Source: Pelargonium cotyledonis
Taxonomy: Eukaryota; Streptophyta; Magnoliopsida; Geraniales; Geraniaceae
Direction of reading: 5' to 3'
DNA length: 32,772 nucleotides
Assembly: GCA_036897625.1 (NCBI GenBank)
Contig: JAYMTA010000265.1
Location: 1-32,772, forward strand
Shown here: positions 1 through 10,600 of the stretch, in pieces
Position numbering within the stretch: position 1 is the first letter of the stretch
Layout: every line of letters begins with the position of its first letter
Program-made: the position numbers and the translations under genes
The notes under the pieces: model-generated
The model's input: the letters and a program-made list of their open reading frames with translations, nothing else
Told to the model about the DNA's origin: nothing
The model's database searches: none

Positions 1-120
1 CCGCATTCACAGATTCGGCTGTTCAATTTTGGTACAATTTCGTTTAGGTGCAATTTTTCCTGAGATTGTGATGAGATTTGAGAATTTTGTTTGTGATATT
101 TGGTTTGTGATGAGCTTAAT

Positions 121-762
121 GAACTTGCAATTTGGGTCCAGTTATTTTCATTACCTGAGGGATTTGATACGGTTAGGGTTTTGAAAGGAATTGGAGACTT
201 CATTGGCAAGTTTGTTGAAACTGACTAGCTAAATTATAACAGAGCAAGTTCTTCATACACACACATTCGTGTGATTTTGGATATTCGCAAACCACTCAAA
301 AGGAGAATGAGAGTCAAACCGAATAGTGGAGAATGGAGGGGTTTTATTCAAATATGAACGCCTGGCACTTTTTTGTTTTCTGTGTGGTATGATGGGTCAT
401 AACGAAGACCACTGTCAATTTCATTATTCTAATCATGTTGTGGGCCCGGAGAGGGCGTTTGGTCCGAAGTTAAGAGTTGTCACGAAGAAGGGGGTGGGGC
501 TTTGAAGGATCGATGGCTGCGTATGGATAACTGGGGTCAGAAGGGATCCTACTTGAGTAAGGAAGGAGGGGCATCATCAAGTGGTACAGTCCAAATGGAA
601 CTTCAAAATACAGTGCATGATTCGGCGGTGTTGGCGGCAAAAGAGATGTCGGAAGGCCAAGTTGTGATGGATGCTAAGAGGCGTAGGAAGGAAGTAGAGA
701 TTGCGAGTTCAAAAAATGTGATGACGGCAGGCCTGGAGGAGCAGGTCCTCCCAGAGATATGA
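121..762 (+). pseudogene. LINE ORF1 remnant (DUF4283-like region plus CCHC zinc knuckle)
   Basis: In frame from 121, a stretch reading WVQLFSLPEGFD then IGDFIGKFVETD matches the DUF4283 part of plant LINE ORF1 proteins. It meets a TAG at 226-228 and continues in the same frame with VILDIRKPLKRRMRVK. A frameshift near 350 leads to YERLALFCFLCG and a C-x2-C-x4-H-x4-C knuckle (codons at 374, 383, 398 and 413). A second frameshift near 500 leads to the tail ending at TGA 760-762. ORF1 proteins bind the element RNA in the retrotransposition particle. The N-terminal part is missing or unrecognisable. The call rests on motif resemblance and domain order. Confidence 0.75.
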
Positions 763-3700
763 TGACATTATGCTGGAACTGTCGGGGTCTCAGCAACCCC
801 TGGGCAGTTCATGTTCTTAAAGATCTTGTTAGGTCTCATAAGTCAAGGTTGGTGTTCATAATGGAAAAAAACGATCGAGAGTAAAATTGGAGAAGGTTCG
901 CAAAGCTATTGGGATGGTTGGTTGTTTTGCAGTGGATAGCATTGGGAGGAGTGGAGGTCTGGCATTGTTTTGGAGTGATCGAGGTATTGTCAGACTACAC
1001 GGTGTTTCACGATCATTCATTGATGTAGATGTCAGTATTAAGCCTTGGGGTAATTGGTGTTTTACTGGTTTTTATGGGAGTTCGGATCAGGCTCGAAGGT
1101 TAGAATCATGGAATACGTTACGAGGTATAGCCAGGAGGTCATTTGAACCATGGTTATGTGAGGGTGATTTTAATGACATAATGCACTCCCATGAAAAACT
1201 AGGACGCAATCCTCAACCAGATTGGCTTTTGTCGGGCTTTGGAGAGGCTGTAGACGATGTTGGTTTGCATGATCTTTGTGCATCTGGTGGTGTTTTCACG
1301 TGGCGAAGATGCTCGGCAGAGGATCCTATTGTCCAAGAACGTTTGGATCGTGCGTTGGCCTCGCAAACTTGGATTAACAGGTATGGTGATTGGTCGGTAA
1401 CTAATTTACCGTTTGTTTCGTTGGATCATAGACCGATTATAATTGAGCCGAGAAGAAAGTTGTTGGACCGTGGAAAATTTCATTTTCGTTATGAGAATCA
1501 GTGGTCATTGATCCTGGACTGTGGTAAAGTGGTGAGTCAGGCGTGGGTTGAAAATGTTCATATGGGATTTATGGAGATGCTCCATGCTTGTGCCCAATCT
1601 TTGTTGAGATGGCAGAAAGGGGTTGGTAATGGTTTTGAGAAACAACTTCATCATACTAGGAGATTGTTAAAGAATGAGAATGGTGTTCCAAGTGATGTTG
1701 ATTATGTGAGAATAAAATATTTGGCTTTACTTAAAAGGCAAGAAGTATACTGGAATCAAAGAGCTAAGAAATTGTGGCTCACTAGTGGAGATTTAAATAC
1801 TAAGTTTTTTCATTCGGCTGTGATAAAAAGGAAGAAAAGGAATATGCTGGTTCGATTAAAGTCCAATACGGGGCAGTGGCTTACGGCGGAGGAAGGCTTG
1901 AGCGATTATTTACAATGGCATTTTCAACATATGACAGCTTCGGAGTCAGTAGACCCAAGTTGGGTTTGTCAAGTAGTCAGTCGTGTAGTCGGTGAGGATC
2001 ACAATGCATTTTTGACTAAAGAGTTTTAGAGGGTAGAGGTGAAGACGGCTCTCTTTCAAATGCATCCTGACAAGTCACCGGGACTGGACGGTATGGGGGC
2101 TGGTTTCTATCAAATGCATTGGGCGGTGGTTGGTGATGATGTGACTGATTTATGCCTGAAATGCTTACGGGATAATTGGTTTTCAGATGGGTTTAATGAT
2201 ACAACAATTGTGCTTATTCCAAAGAAGGACAAACCAAAATTTGTTGGAGATTTGAGACCGATTGCATTGTGTAACGTTGTTTACAAGATTGTCTCTAAAA
2301 TGTTAGCCAATCGACTTAGTTCTGTTATTGAAGAGGTGGTTTCGGATTCACAAAGCGCCTTCATTAAGGAACGGTTGATTACGGATAACGTGTGTGTTGC
2401 TAATGAAATAGTTCATTGGATCAATCGGCATAAGGATGGAGGTCATGGTTGGGCGGCTTTAAAGTTAGATATGGCTAAAGCTTATGATCGTATGGAGTGG
2501 TCCTATTTGAAGATGATGATGTCTATGGGGTTTGCGGATCGATGGATACGTTGGGTAATGCTTTGTGTTCAAACAGTACGTTTTCAGATTAACTTTAATC
2601 GTGAATTGTTACCTCCTTTTGTTCCGGGTCGGATTGCGTCAAGGAGATCCTATTTCCCCTTATTTGTTTATCCTTTGTGCTGAGGGTCTTTCTTCTTTGA
2701 TTCAAGACCGGGAACGAGTTGGTGATATTGTTGGGTGTAGGGTGGCTAGGGGCTATCCAAGAGTGTCACATTTATTTTTTGCTAATGATTCCATGATTTT
2801 TATGAGCGCTAAGGATGCGGAAGTCTAGAATCTTAAGGAGGTATTTACTGATTATGAGGCTGCCTCGGGCCAGAGAATTAATTTTCCTAAATCCTCAGTT
2901 TGTTTTAGTCCTAGCTCGAAGAGAGAGGATCAGGAAATGGTGTGTTCTAGTTTGGGGGTTGCTCAGGTCTCTGGTTTTGATACTTATCTTGGCATGCCAA
3001 TTGGTATTGGTAAGAGGAAGGTGGGTGTTTTTGGAAATCTTCTTGAACAGGCTCGTGAAAGGATGTCAAGTTGGGGTAAGAAGTATTTATCAGCTGCTGG
3101 AAGAATTTTTGTTGAAAACAGTGGCTCAAGCTCTTCCCACATATTTAATGAGTGTCTACCTCATTTCGAAAATAGTATGTGACGATTTGAAAAGAATTTG
3201 GAACAAATTTTGGTGGACGGGAGGAGTTGGAAGACGTTCCATCCATTGGAAAGAATGGAAATCTTTGTGTCGAAGCAAGACAACAGGTGGTTTGGGGTTT
3301 CAGGACCTTCAAGCTTTCAATGTTGCCTTATTGGGAAAATAAGGATGGCATTTATTGACGGCTCCGGACTTGCTATTTGCTAGAGTGTTTAAAGGAAGGT
3401 ATTTTCCAAATGGGTCTTTTGATAATGCTGTTATTGGAGCCAATCCGAGCTATACTTGGCGTTCAATTATGGAGGCTCAAAGTCTTATTCAGTCAGGGGG
3501 TCGGTGGTGTGTTGGAGATGGTCGAAAGGTTTCAATTTGTAATGACCGGTGGCTGAATTTAAATGTGGGGGTTGGATGAGTTCCTCGTTTGTTAAATCAT
3601 GCGGCGAAGGTGATTGAGCTTATGATTCCAGGAAGTGGTAGTTGGAATGAGCCAAGATTAGATGCAGTGTTTCCAGTGGAGGTTGTGTAGAGGATATTAC

Positions 3701-4812
3701 AAGTCGCTATCAGTTATGTTGGGAAGTTGGACGAGTGGATGTGGGACTGGGAGGATGATGGTACTTACTCCGTTAAAAGTGTGTATAAGAGGTTGAAGCC
3801 AGAGTTGATTGCTTATAATGTTAGATCAGTTTGGAGAGGTTTGTGGAGTGCTAAAATTCAACCGAAAATTAAAGTTTTTTGGTGGAAAGCTTTGACGGAG
3901 TGTTTACCAGTGGCAACTCTTTTAGTGTCGAGAATGGTTCCGATGTCGACTTTATGTTCTTGTTGTGGTGTGGAGGAGGAGAGTGTTTTCCATTCTCTGG
4001 TCAAGTGTTCAGAGGCTATGCAAATTTGGAGAATTGTTGGTTTGGAGGGTATGAGTTTGGCTGCTCATTCTTTATGGGAATGGTTGGAGTTATTGTTAAA
4101 ATCAATTTCTGGTGGTGATTTAGGCCGAGCATTGTATGTTGGGTGGAGTGTCCGGCACCGCCGGAACACTTGGGTGTGGAAAGAAATCTAGGATAGTCCG
4201 GCACAAGTACTGTGAATTGCAGAGGAGACGAGGTCGACTTGGGAAGTGGCTGGGACTGTTCAACAATCTATTTGTCCATCTGTTGCAGGTGTGGGAGGTG
4301 GAAGAGGAAGGACACAGTGGACGAAACGAGGTGTTGGCTGGGTTAAAGTCAATTTTGATGGAGCTGTGTTTGATAATGGGAGTGGGTATGGTGCTGGTTG
4401 GGTTGTGAGAGATGATGCAGGTAGATGGCTAGGTGGAGGGTATCAGATGTGGGTGGGAGTTTTAAGTAATTCAAAAACAGTGGAGGAAATTGCTGCGAGG
4501 GAGGCTATTATGTGGCTTAAGGATAAAGGTTGGAGACAGATTGTGTTGGAGGGAGATGCACTGAAGGTTATTTCGGATCTCGCGATAGGATCCGAAATTC
4601 GTGGTAATTATGGCCTTGTTATTAGTGATTGTTCTAGTTTATTAAGGTCGTATTTTCAGAACGTTTCGTTCTCTTTTGTTAAGCGTTCAGGGGATGGTGT
4701 TGCTCATGCGTTGGCAAAAGCCGAACGATCAATTGCTGGGCGTATGTTTATGATTTGTATGGAGTGTCCTGCTTGTATTGAACCTATTATGTATGCTGAT
4801 TTGAATTATTAA
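759..4812 (+). pseudogene. LINE ORF2 remnant: endonuclease, reverse transcriptase, RNase H
   Basis: The product nicked target DNA and reverse-transcribed the LINE RNA. It starts MMTLCWNCRGLSNP (endonuclease motif), shifts frame at an A7 run at 865-871, then continues with SIGRSGGLALFWSD, GDFND and LDHRPI. The reverse transcriptase has [36 protein letters not shown] (motif A Asp) and [13 protein letters not shown]. The catalytic FADD box reads FAND at 2781-2789, so an essential Asp is lost. A zf-RVT-like region (SVWRGLWSAKIQPKIKVFWW, then a cysteine cluster) follows. The RNase H domain keeps its acidic residues in VNFDGA, AAREAIMW and LEGDALKVI, plus the late SGDGVAHALAK. Stops lie at 2027, 2826, 3340, 3577, 3688, 4189 and 4213; frameshifts lie near 2630 and 3110. 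Confidence 0.93.
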
Positions 4813-4834
4813 TGCAAGTTTGATGTTTATGTTT

Positions 4835-4848
4835 AAAAAAAAAAAAAA
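4835..4848 (+). repeat. LINE poly(A) tail
   Basis: Fourteen uninterrupted A residues lie 23 bases after the ORF2 stop codon. They mark the 3' end of the retrotransposed copy and its + orientation. Confidence 0.9.
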
Positions 4849-5237
4849 TTAGGTTGTGGTTTCAAGACTTTTAATATCATACTCACTAAAATTCAACCAT
4901 TTTTTAATGAGTTGAGAGTCAGGTAAAGTATAAACGTTTACATATAAATGGAAAGCATGGTTTGGAGTTGAAGTATGTGCCAATTGCAGTCCAAAATATA
5001 AAAATAAGAAAAACAAAAGTTCCATAAAAATTGCCATACCATTCCATTAAATGATGAATCTGCTGCTAATATATATTGATACCATCTCTGACTCTAAGGT
5101 AGTGCACCATGTGGTCATGGAAAGGACCACAACCACTAGTCTCTGTTTTACTATTGAAACAAACCTCTATATATGTTATAGTTGAAACAAACCATATTGC
5201 ATCATCTAGTTTTAGGAAAAAAAAAATGGTTAATAGT
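4849..5237. other. Intergenic, 3' flank of the acyltransferase gene
   Basis: This AT-rich segment lies between the LINE tail and the stop codon of the minus-strand acyltransferase, and probably contains that gene's 3' UTR. I see no coding potential and no canonical AATAAA on the minus strand. Confidence 0.6.
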
Positions 5238-6682
5238 TTAGAATCTCATTGTGTGATGCAATTGTGAACGCCATATTCTTGGTGTCGTCACTTCAGCTCG
5301 AAAATCAACTTGAGAAGGTGGAAACGGCACAAACAAAACATCCTTAAAGTTCCTTATGATTCCTCTATCATATGGATTTCTCGAACTCACGAATCGTTGC
5401 CGGAAATTCTCATAAGCTGTCTGCAAAACAAAACAATGACTAAATCATATCATAAACCTACCATTTCCTTGTCATAGACTTGAGACTGTAAATATGAAGC
5501 GAACCTGGTTTATAGCAATAAGGTACAAATGGAAAATGGTGAGTACACCTAAGAAAGCAATTGCAGTGAAGCTAAAAGACGCCAATGCCATAGTTTCGGG
5601 ACAGTCCCTTATTACGCTGAAAATCCCACAACCTTTGTGGACCATGATTTGGTTGATCCTCCAGCAAGAGAAGGCGAAAATGTAAACAAAGAAAACCAAG
5701 GCTGTGACCACAAGTATCAAATAAAACCTATAGTTCCTCTGCACAATGAGAACAACGAAAATTCATATTGATAGTCCATATGATTGTTGTTGCAAGAAAC
5801 AAGAAAATGCAAGTTATTGGTCATACATACCATTGCGATGCACTGACCAATCCATGGACAATGGTGATCGAATTTGTCGACACAATTGTCACATACATCA
5901 CAGTGACAACTTCTAGGAGGCCTGTAAATCTTGCAAATCCGACAATATTTCAGTTTCATTTGGATTCCATTGACACTAACTACACTCCTCCTGATTCCAT
6001 CACTGATGCTAACTAATTCAGCACATCCTTGGTCATATCTAGGAATGATTCCTGGATCGATTGAACTTACCAGGACCAAGCTCACAAGAACCTATATTAA
6101 TATACCAATTATCAAATCAAAAGAACATATTTATTTAACAATTAATAAATATGTAGTAGAGATTATATATTAGGTACTAACAAGGAGTGTTAAAATCATG
6201 GAGAAGGTGATTATGAGAGTTGGGTGATTTGGCAAACCCTTCCCAACATAAAATGCAAATGTCCAACTAGAAATGATGATCGAAATAGTTGTGAATAGCA
6301 AGCCTCGTGGATCAGGACCGCACACCAAACGCCCCCTAAAGAAAAATACCTGACAATTTCACAATGTTGTAAGCATACATAAACAGAACAAAGCATTGAC
6401 GAAATGTACAATGGAATGGAATGAGATTACATTTTTTCCTGGCCAAAAATGATAAACTCTGCTTCTCTCTGAGTCGCCGTCACAACCATGCCGTACCCAT
6501 TGATCCACAACTACACTTTTGTTCATATACAATTTTTCCATAAATTTCCCTCCTCCCCCCATTTGAACTTGCGGTCTCTTCTCCGCCGGAGCACTTGCTG
6601 AGGCGGTCGTTAATGCTGATTCCGGCAAGTCGGAAACGGTGACAGGTTCCGTCATTTCTCCACACTTCTCTGTTCCCTCCAT
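5238..6682 (-). CDS. DHHC-type protein S-acyltransferase (PAT), five exons, 365 aa
   Basis: The enzyme transfers palmitate to cysteines of membrane-associated proteins and is an integral protein of endomembranes or plasma membrane. The coding exons are 6431-6682, 6182-6349, 5831-6091, 5505-5738 and 5238-5420, all in phase 0 with GT..AG introns. After a soluble N-terminus (about 84 residues) come two membrane segments (GLLFTTISIII and LTLLVLVSLVLV), a DPG motif, then the cysteine-rich domain KYCRICKIYRPPRSCHCDVC with the catalytic DHHC in FDHHCPWIGQC. Two more membrane segments follow (FYLILVVTALVFFVYIFAF and FTAIAFLGVLTIFHLYLI). The usual TTxE motif after the fourth membrane segment reads TAYE. 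The C-terminal tail is short compared with many plant PATs of 400 residues or more. All catalytic residues are present and the gene looks functional. The exact paralogue number cannot be assigned. Confidence 0.93.
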
Positions 6683-6781
6683 TTCTGCAAGTACGTGACG
6701 TGATACTTACAGATTGCAGAGCCGAGTTTTAAATAACTGAAAAGCGGTTAAAAGTAAATTGTCTCTAACCTAATCTCTAAT

Positions 6782-6823
6782 TGGGCCTAAATTGAAGCCC
6801 GTAACAAATTACGCATAGGCCCA
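6782..6823 (-). promoter_or_regulatory. Pair of Site II-like (TGGGCC) motifs upstream of the PAT gene
   Basis: TGGGCC at 6782-6787 and its inverse GGCCCA at 6818-6823 lie 100-140 bases upstream of the start codon. Site II elements (TGGGCC/T) are known TCP-factor binding sites in plant housekeeping promoters. The functional assignment is inference from motif and position. Confidence 0.4.
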
Positions 6824-7405
6824 TTAGAACAGCTTTCTTTGTTTGCTCTATAGTATATGGAGCCAGCAAGAAGAACGTCAAATAGGGTATGAAGTTTTAG
6901 CCAGTAGCTAACCACTTCAATTAAGCTTCCATGAGTTCATGGCCATGTTGTATTCCATATCTTAATTGTTTAGTTGATTACAAATTAGTTTGGTTGCAAT
7001 TTATTTGCAACATCATTTGATAAATATACGCAGCATAAATGGTAGGGTTATAGCTGCTCTGCACATTCATTCCTTCAACATCTCTTTTCAGGCAAACTTA
7101 ATTCCAAAAACAAAACAAAAAAATTAGACCCAAACTCAATCAAAAATTAAAATATGAGTATTGTATATAGCAACAAACAATCAGATGAGATCCCGGTAAA
7201 TTTTAACGAGGCATATATTTTTACGCTCTCCAAAATCATGTATATCTCAGCAGATTGATTGATACCGTGCTTCCAACATTTGTGTACGGCCTTCTGAGGC
7301 AATTTGTATATCAAAAACTCCCTTCTCAGATATATCAGCTCTGTGAAGCACTTTCCAGCAAGACCTGTTGCAACCAAGCTGTCCCAAGAGGTTGATCACC
7401 TTCAC

Positions 7406-7411
7406 TTTATT
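7406..7411 (-). terminator. Possible AXR1 polyadenylation signal (AATAAA)
   Basis: A minus-strand AATAAA lies about 257 bases past the AXR1 stop codon, a plausible 3' UTR length. The motif is short and common in AT-rich DNA, so this is weak support. Confidence 0.3.
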
Positions 7412-7667
7412 AAAATCATACAAGAAACTATATGTGAAACTAGACAAGGATTGCACTACCTTTGTCCCAAAATGAGCAAGAAGTTAGACTAGTACATTTC
7501 CTCTTGTATGGGCATGTGTTTGTAACAAATTGAAGACATTACTTAAACAAAAATACAAGAGAAACATGACACTCATTTTTTGACGAATGGAGTACTAAAT
7601 ATAAATGCACCCATAGGGGAACCAAAACGTACCCATTGCTTTGAAGCATTCCCGGCTCAAAATCCCA

Positions 7668-10600
7668 CTACAGCAACAACAATTGAGACTTGTGATCGAT
7701 GCCATTGAAAATGTAAGTGCCACACATGGGAACAAACTGTTTTGTGATCAGCTGTAGACACAAAATAAATATAAGCATACACTTACTTCATGATAGAATA
7801 TAGATAAACATAGTCAACTTTAAGACATCATTTAGAATAGCTACACCACCCTGAATACGCATTTCTTAACTAACCAGAAAAGGAAAATAAATATTATTGG
7901 AGAAAGTGGAGAAAGATGTAGACACCTTTATCACTTCTTGAGATGCAATTCCTCCAATTAGAGCAGCAACTACATGGAGTTCTGCAGCACCAAAGCGACA
8001 CATCTCATTGATAAGGTCCTCCGTCAAAGTTGAGCCATTGCAACCCAAGTCACTAAGTAGGCCAACAGCTGTAGTCTTCAACCGAGATATATCATCATCC
8101 ATCTCACAGCTGCACATTGACCATACATAGGATTAAGTGGGGGACTTGGTTAAGAAAACAATTTTCAGAAACAAGGGCGTGGAACGGGGTTCAGTTTACC
8201 CATCAAATTGCCCAGGGAAAGTGTTGTAATTAGCAGCAAAGCGGTCAACTGCTCTAAGCAAAATGTAGAAGCCCATAGCAACGCTGCCATGTATATGAAC
8301 AGGAAACCATTGACTGTGAGTAATAAATCATTTCCATATACAATTATGTAAATTTGCTGATAAAAAAAAATACAATTATGTAAATTTATTAGTTAATCAT
8401 GTGAAAACTGAAGAAAAACAATTACTGCGGGCCTTGTTTAAGATTGGTTTGTACAAGTATATATTAGTTCCAAAGACCAACTAGTGTAACAATATAATGT
8501 TTTTAGCCTTGAACATTAAAGCTATAATGTTGTTTGTTTAACTGCATACGTCTAAAACTAGCAACAGTATGCATGCATGGCTATTGGTTTTAGGCATTTC
8601 CAAAATTCCCTTAGATAGTAGAATATGTTTCTTATAAAATCTAAATTCCAAACCAAACTAATCACAATCAGAAGTATCATGACAAAATAAATAAATAATT
8701 AACTAGAATCATTGCTAGTACCATGTTTCAAACTGTGAGCAGAACAAAGACAGATACAATTCTGACATCCCACTGCCTACATACATGAGAATTGTGGCTT
8801 CTTTCGGGCATTCAGACACTAATAAGTACCAACTGTTGTATCTTATAATAGAACACTGGGCAAGTGCATGCATACAATGTTTGCAGTCATATAAACTTAA
8901 AGTTTTGTACCGAATATGAGTGCCTCAAGCCCTCAACAAGTGGTATGGTCCATGACGAACAAAGTATGCAAATTCATTATACCAAAAACACATTTCTTGT
9001 GTTATACTAGAAAAGACAACATATACGAGGAAGCATAACCAAAGAAAAAGAAACACCTGTAATCCTCATCAGTTAAATACTTCTGTAACTCAGAAAGGGC
9101 TGGAGAACTAAATTCATCTTCAATGGGGTGATACCTGCAAACCTACAAAGATAGATAACAATTTTTAATGACAACATGGCAACATTAGAAAGAGAAAGAA
9201 AAAGAGTTCCTCTACAATATAGTCAGCTCCTCTGATATATGTTAGCGGCTTCATCAGAATTTTCATAAAATAAATTCCATTTGATGTTGTGATTACTGAT
9301 CACATTTCTGCGCAGAACATGTAGCAAATTGCGGAAAAAAATACATGGAAACAATGTTGTAACTTTAGCATTTGATGTTGTGATTACTGATTTAACATTT
9401 GAAATATCATATTTCTGTGCAGAACACGTAGCAAATGGCGGGAAAAAATACATGGAAACAATGTTGTAACTTTAGCAGACTTACTCTAAGTTTTCTAGCA
9501 TTTTTACAAAAGCTCTTTATGGTTGTCCTTGGAATACTATCTGGATCTCTACCAATTTTCTTTAGTATACTCTTCACTCGCTGCTCAATGACAAGATAAT
9601 CTGCCTCAGCCTTTGATTGATAGAGCTTCTGCAAGCTTACATATAGCCTACAAAAGAGGTCACATTTCATATCAACAAAATACTCTATTCAGTTTTGAAA
9701 AAGAAACCTTGGAGGAGGAGGGGTGTGTAAATAAAACCTCCTTGGAGGAGGGGTGTGTAAATAATAGTCACTGACTCAGTTGAAGATGTCATATCTGGGA
9801 TTGATCCTTCAAGGGGTGCCTCTCCACCACCTTCATTCGAAATGAATTCCTACAATACAAATAATGGTTACATAAATAGCAGCAAATGCATATCATTGGA
9901 GATAGTACTCCAACATAAAACTTTATAAGGAGTTATTAGGACAATCAAAACATGAAAAAGAATGTTGCGAATGCTTTGATATTCATCAAAAGAACATAAT
10001 ATTGGCAGATGCCAAAAGCATTGTGCTAGGAAACAGTGAAGATTTTAAGCGGACGCAACAGAGTCTTGGACATATTTTATATATATATATATACACACAC
10101 ACATACAGAGATGATTCCCTTGGAATCAGCCCAACATGATACAATATGATTGATTATTGACCATTTCCTGGAAAAACTAAGGGGCATGCAAATACAACGT
10201 TTTTATGTTTTACTAATGAGGTGTACATTCTCCGTGCACAAATAGTCACGAGGTAGGAGAGAGAGATCCAATGTCCAAAGCATTAGAATTCAAACCAAGT
10301 GATACTTCATGAGGCGCACTTGAATCCAAGTGGAAGGTTACTCAGTCAACCCCTTCAGGTGTAAGTAACCTAATAGAGCCTTAATTATGGAAAAAACTTC
10401 TTTTCTATTATATTGGTTTCCATAAAAGCAATAAGTAAATGAAGTTCATCCAAAGACCATGACTTAAACCATACTTAAAAGAGGAAAATTAAATATGGAT
10501 ATCAAAGATGCATATTAACTTCATAATCACCAACCTTCAAAGCTGCCACCATCACCCAAAAGTCTGATGAGCTAGAGTCCACATCAGCACAGCAATCATC

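Larger units (their letters stand above)
1..4848 (+). mobile_element. Decayed L1-clade LINE retrotransposon, 5' end not delimited
   Basis: The segment has the order expected of a plant L1-type LINE: remains of a gag-like ORF1 with a CCHC knuckle, then an ORF2 with AP-like endonuclease, reverse transcriptase and RNase H, then a short 3' UTR and a 14-A tail at 4835-4848. Coding is split by at least seven in-frame stops and several frameshifts, so the copy cannot move by itself. The left edge of the window may lie inside the element, so neither the 5' end nor the target-site duplication can be fixed. The 3' junction is clear because the A tail ends abruptly in non-LINE sequence upstream of a gene's 3' end. 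The element is oriented opposite to the neighbouring acyltransferase gene. Confidence 0.93.
6683..7667. other. Intergenic: PAT promoter side and AXR1 3' UTR side
   Basis: Both flanking genes are on the minus strand, so this region should hold the PAT 5' UTR and promoter (near 6683-6900) and the AXR1 3' UTR (near 7400-7667). Two TGGGCC/GGCCCA motifs lie at 6782-6787 and 6818-6823, about 100-140 bases upstream of the PAT start. No protein gene is supported here. Confidence 0.55.

Noticed and set aside
7147-7456. Minus-strand open frames downstream of AXR1
   Set aside because: They lie in the expected 3' UTR, past the conserved AXR1 C-terminus, with no family resemblance or splice signals linking them to it.
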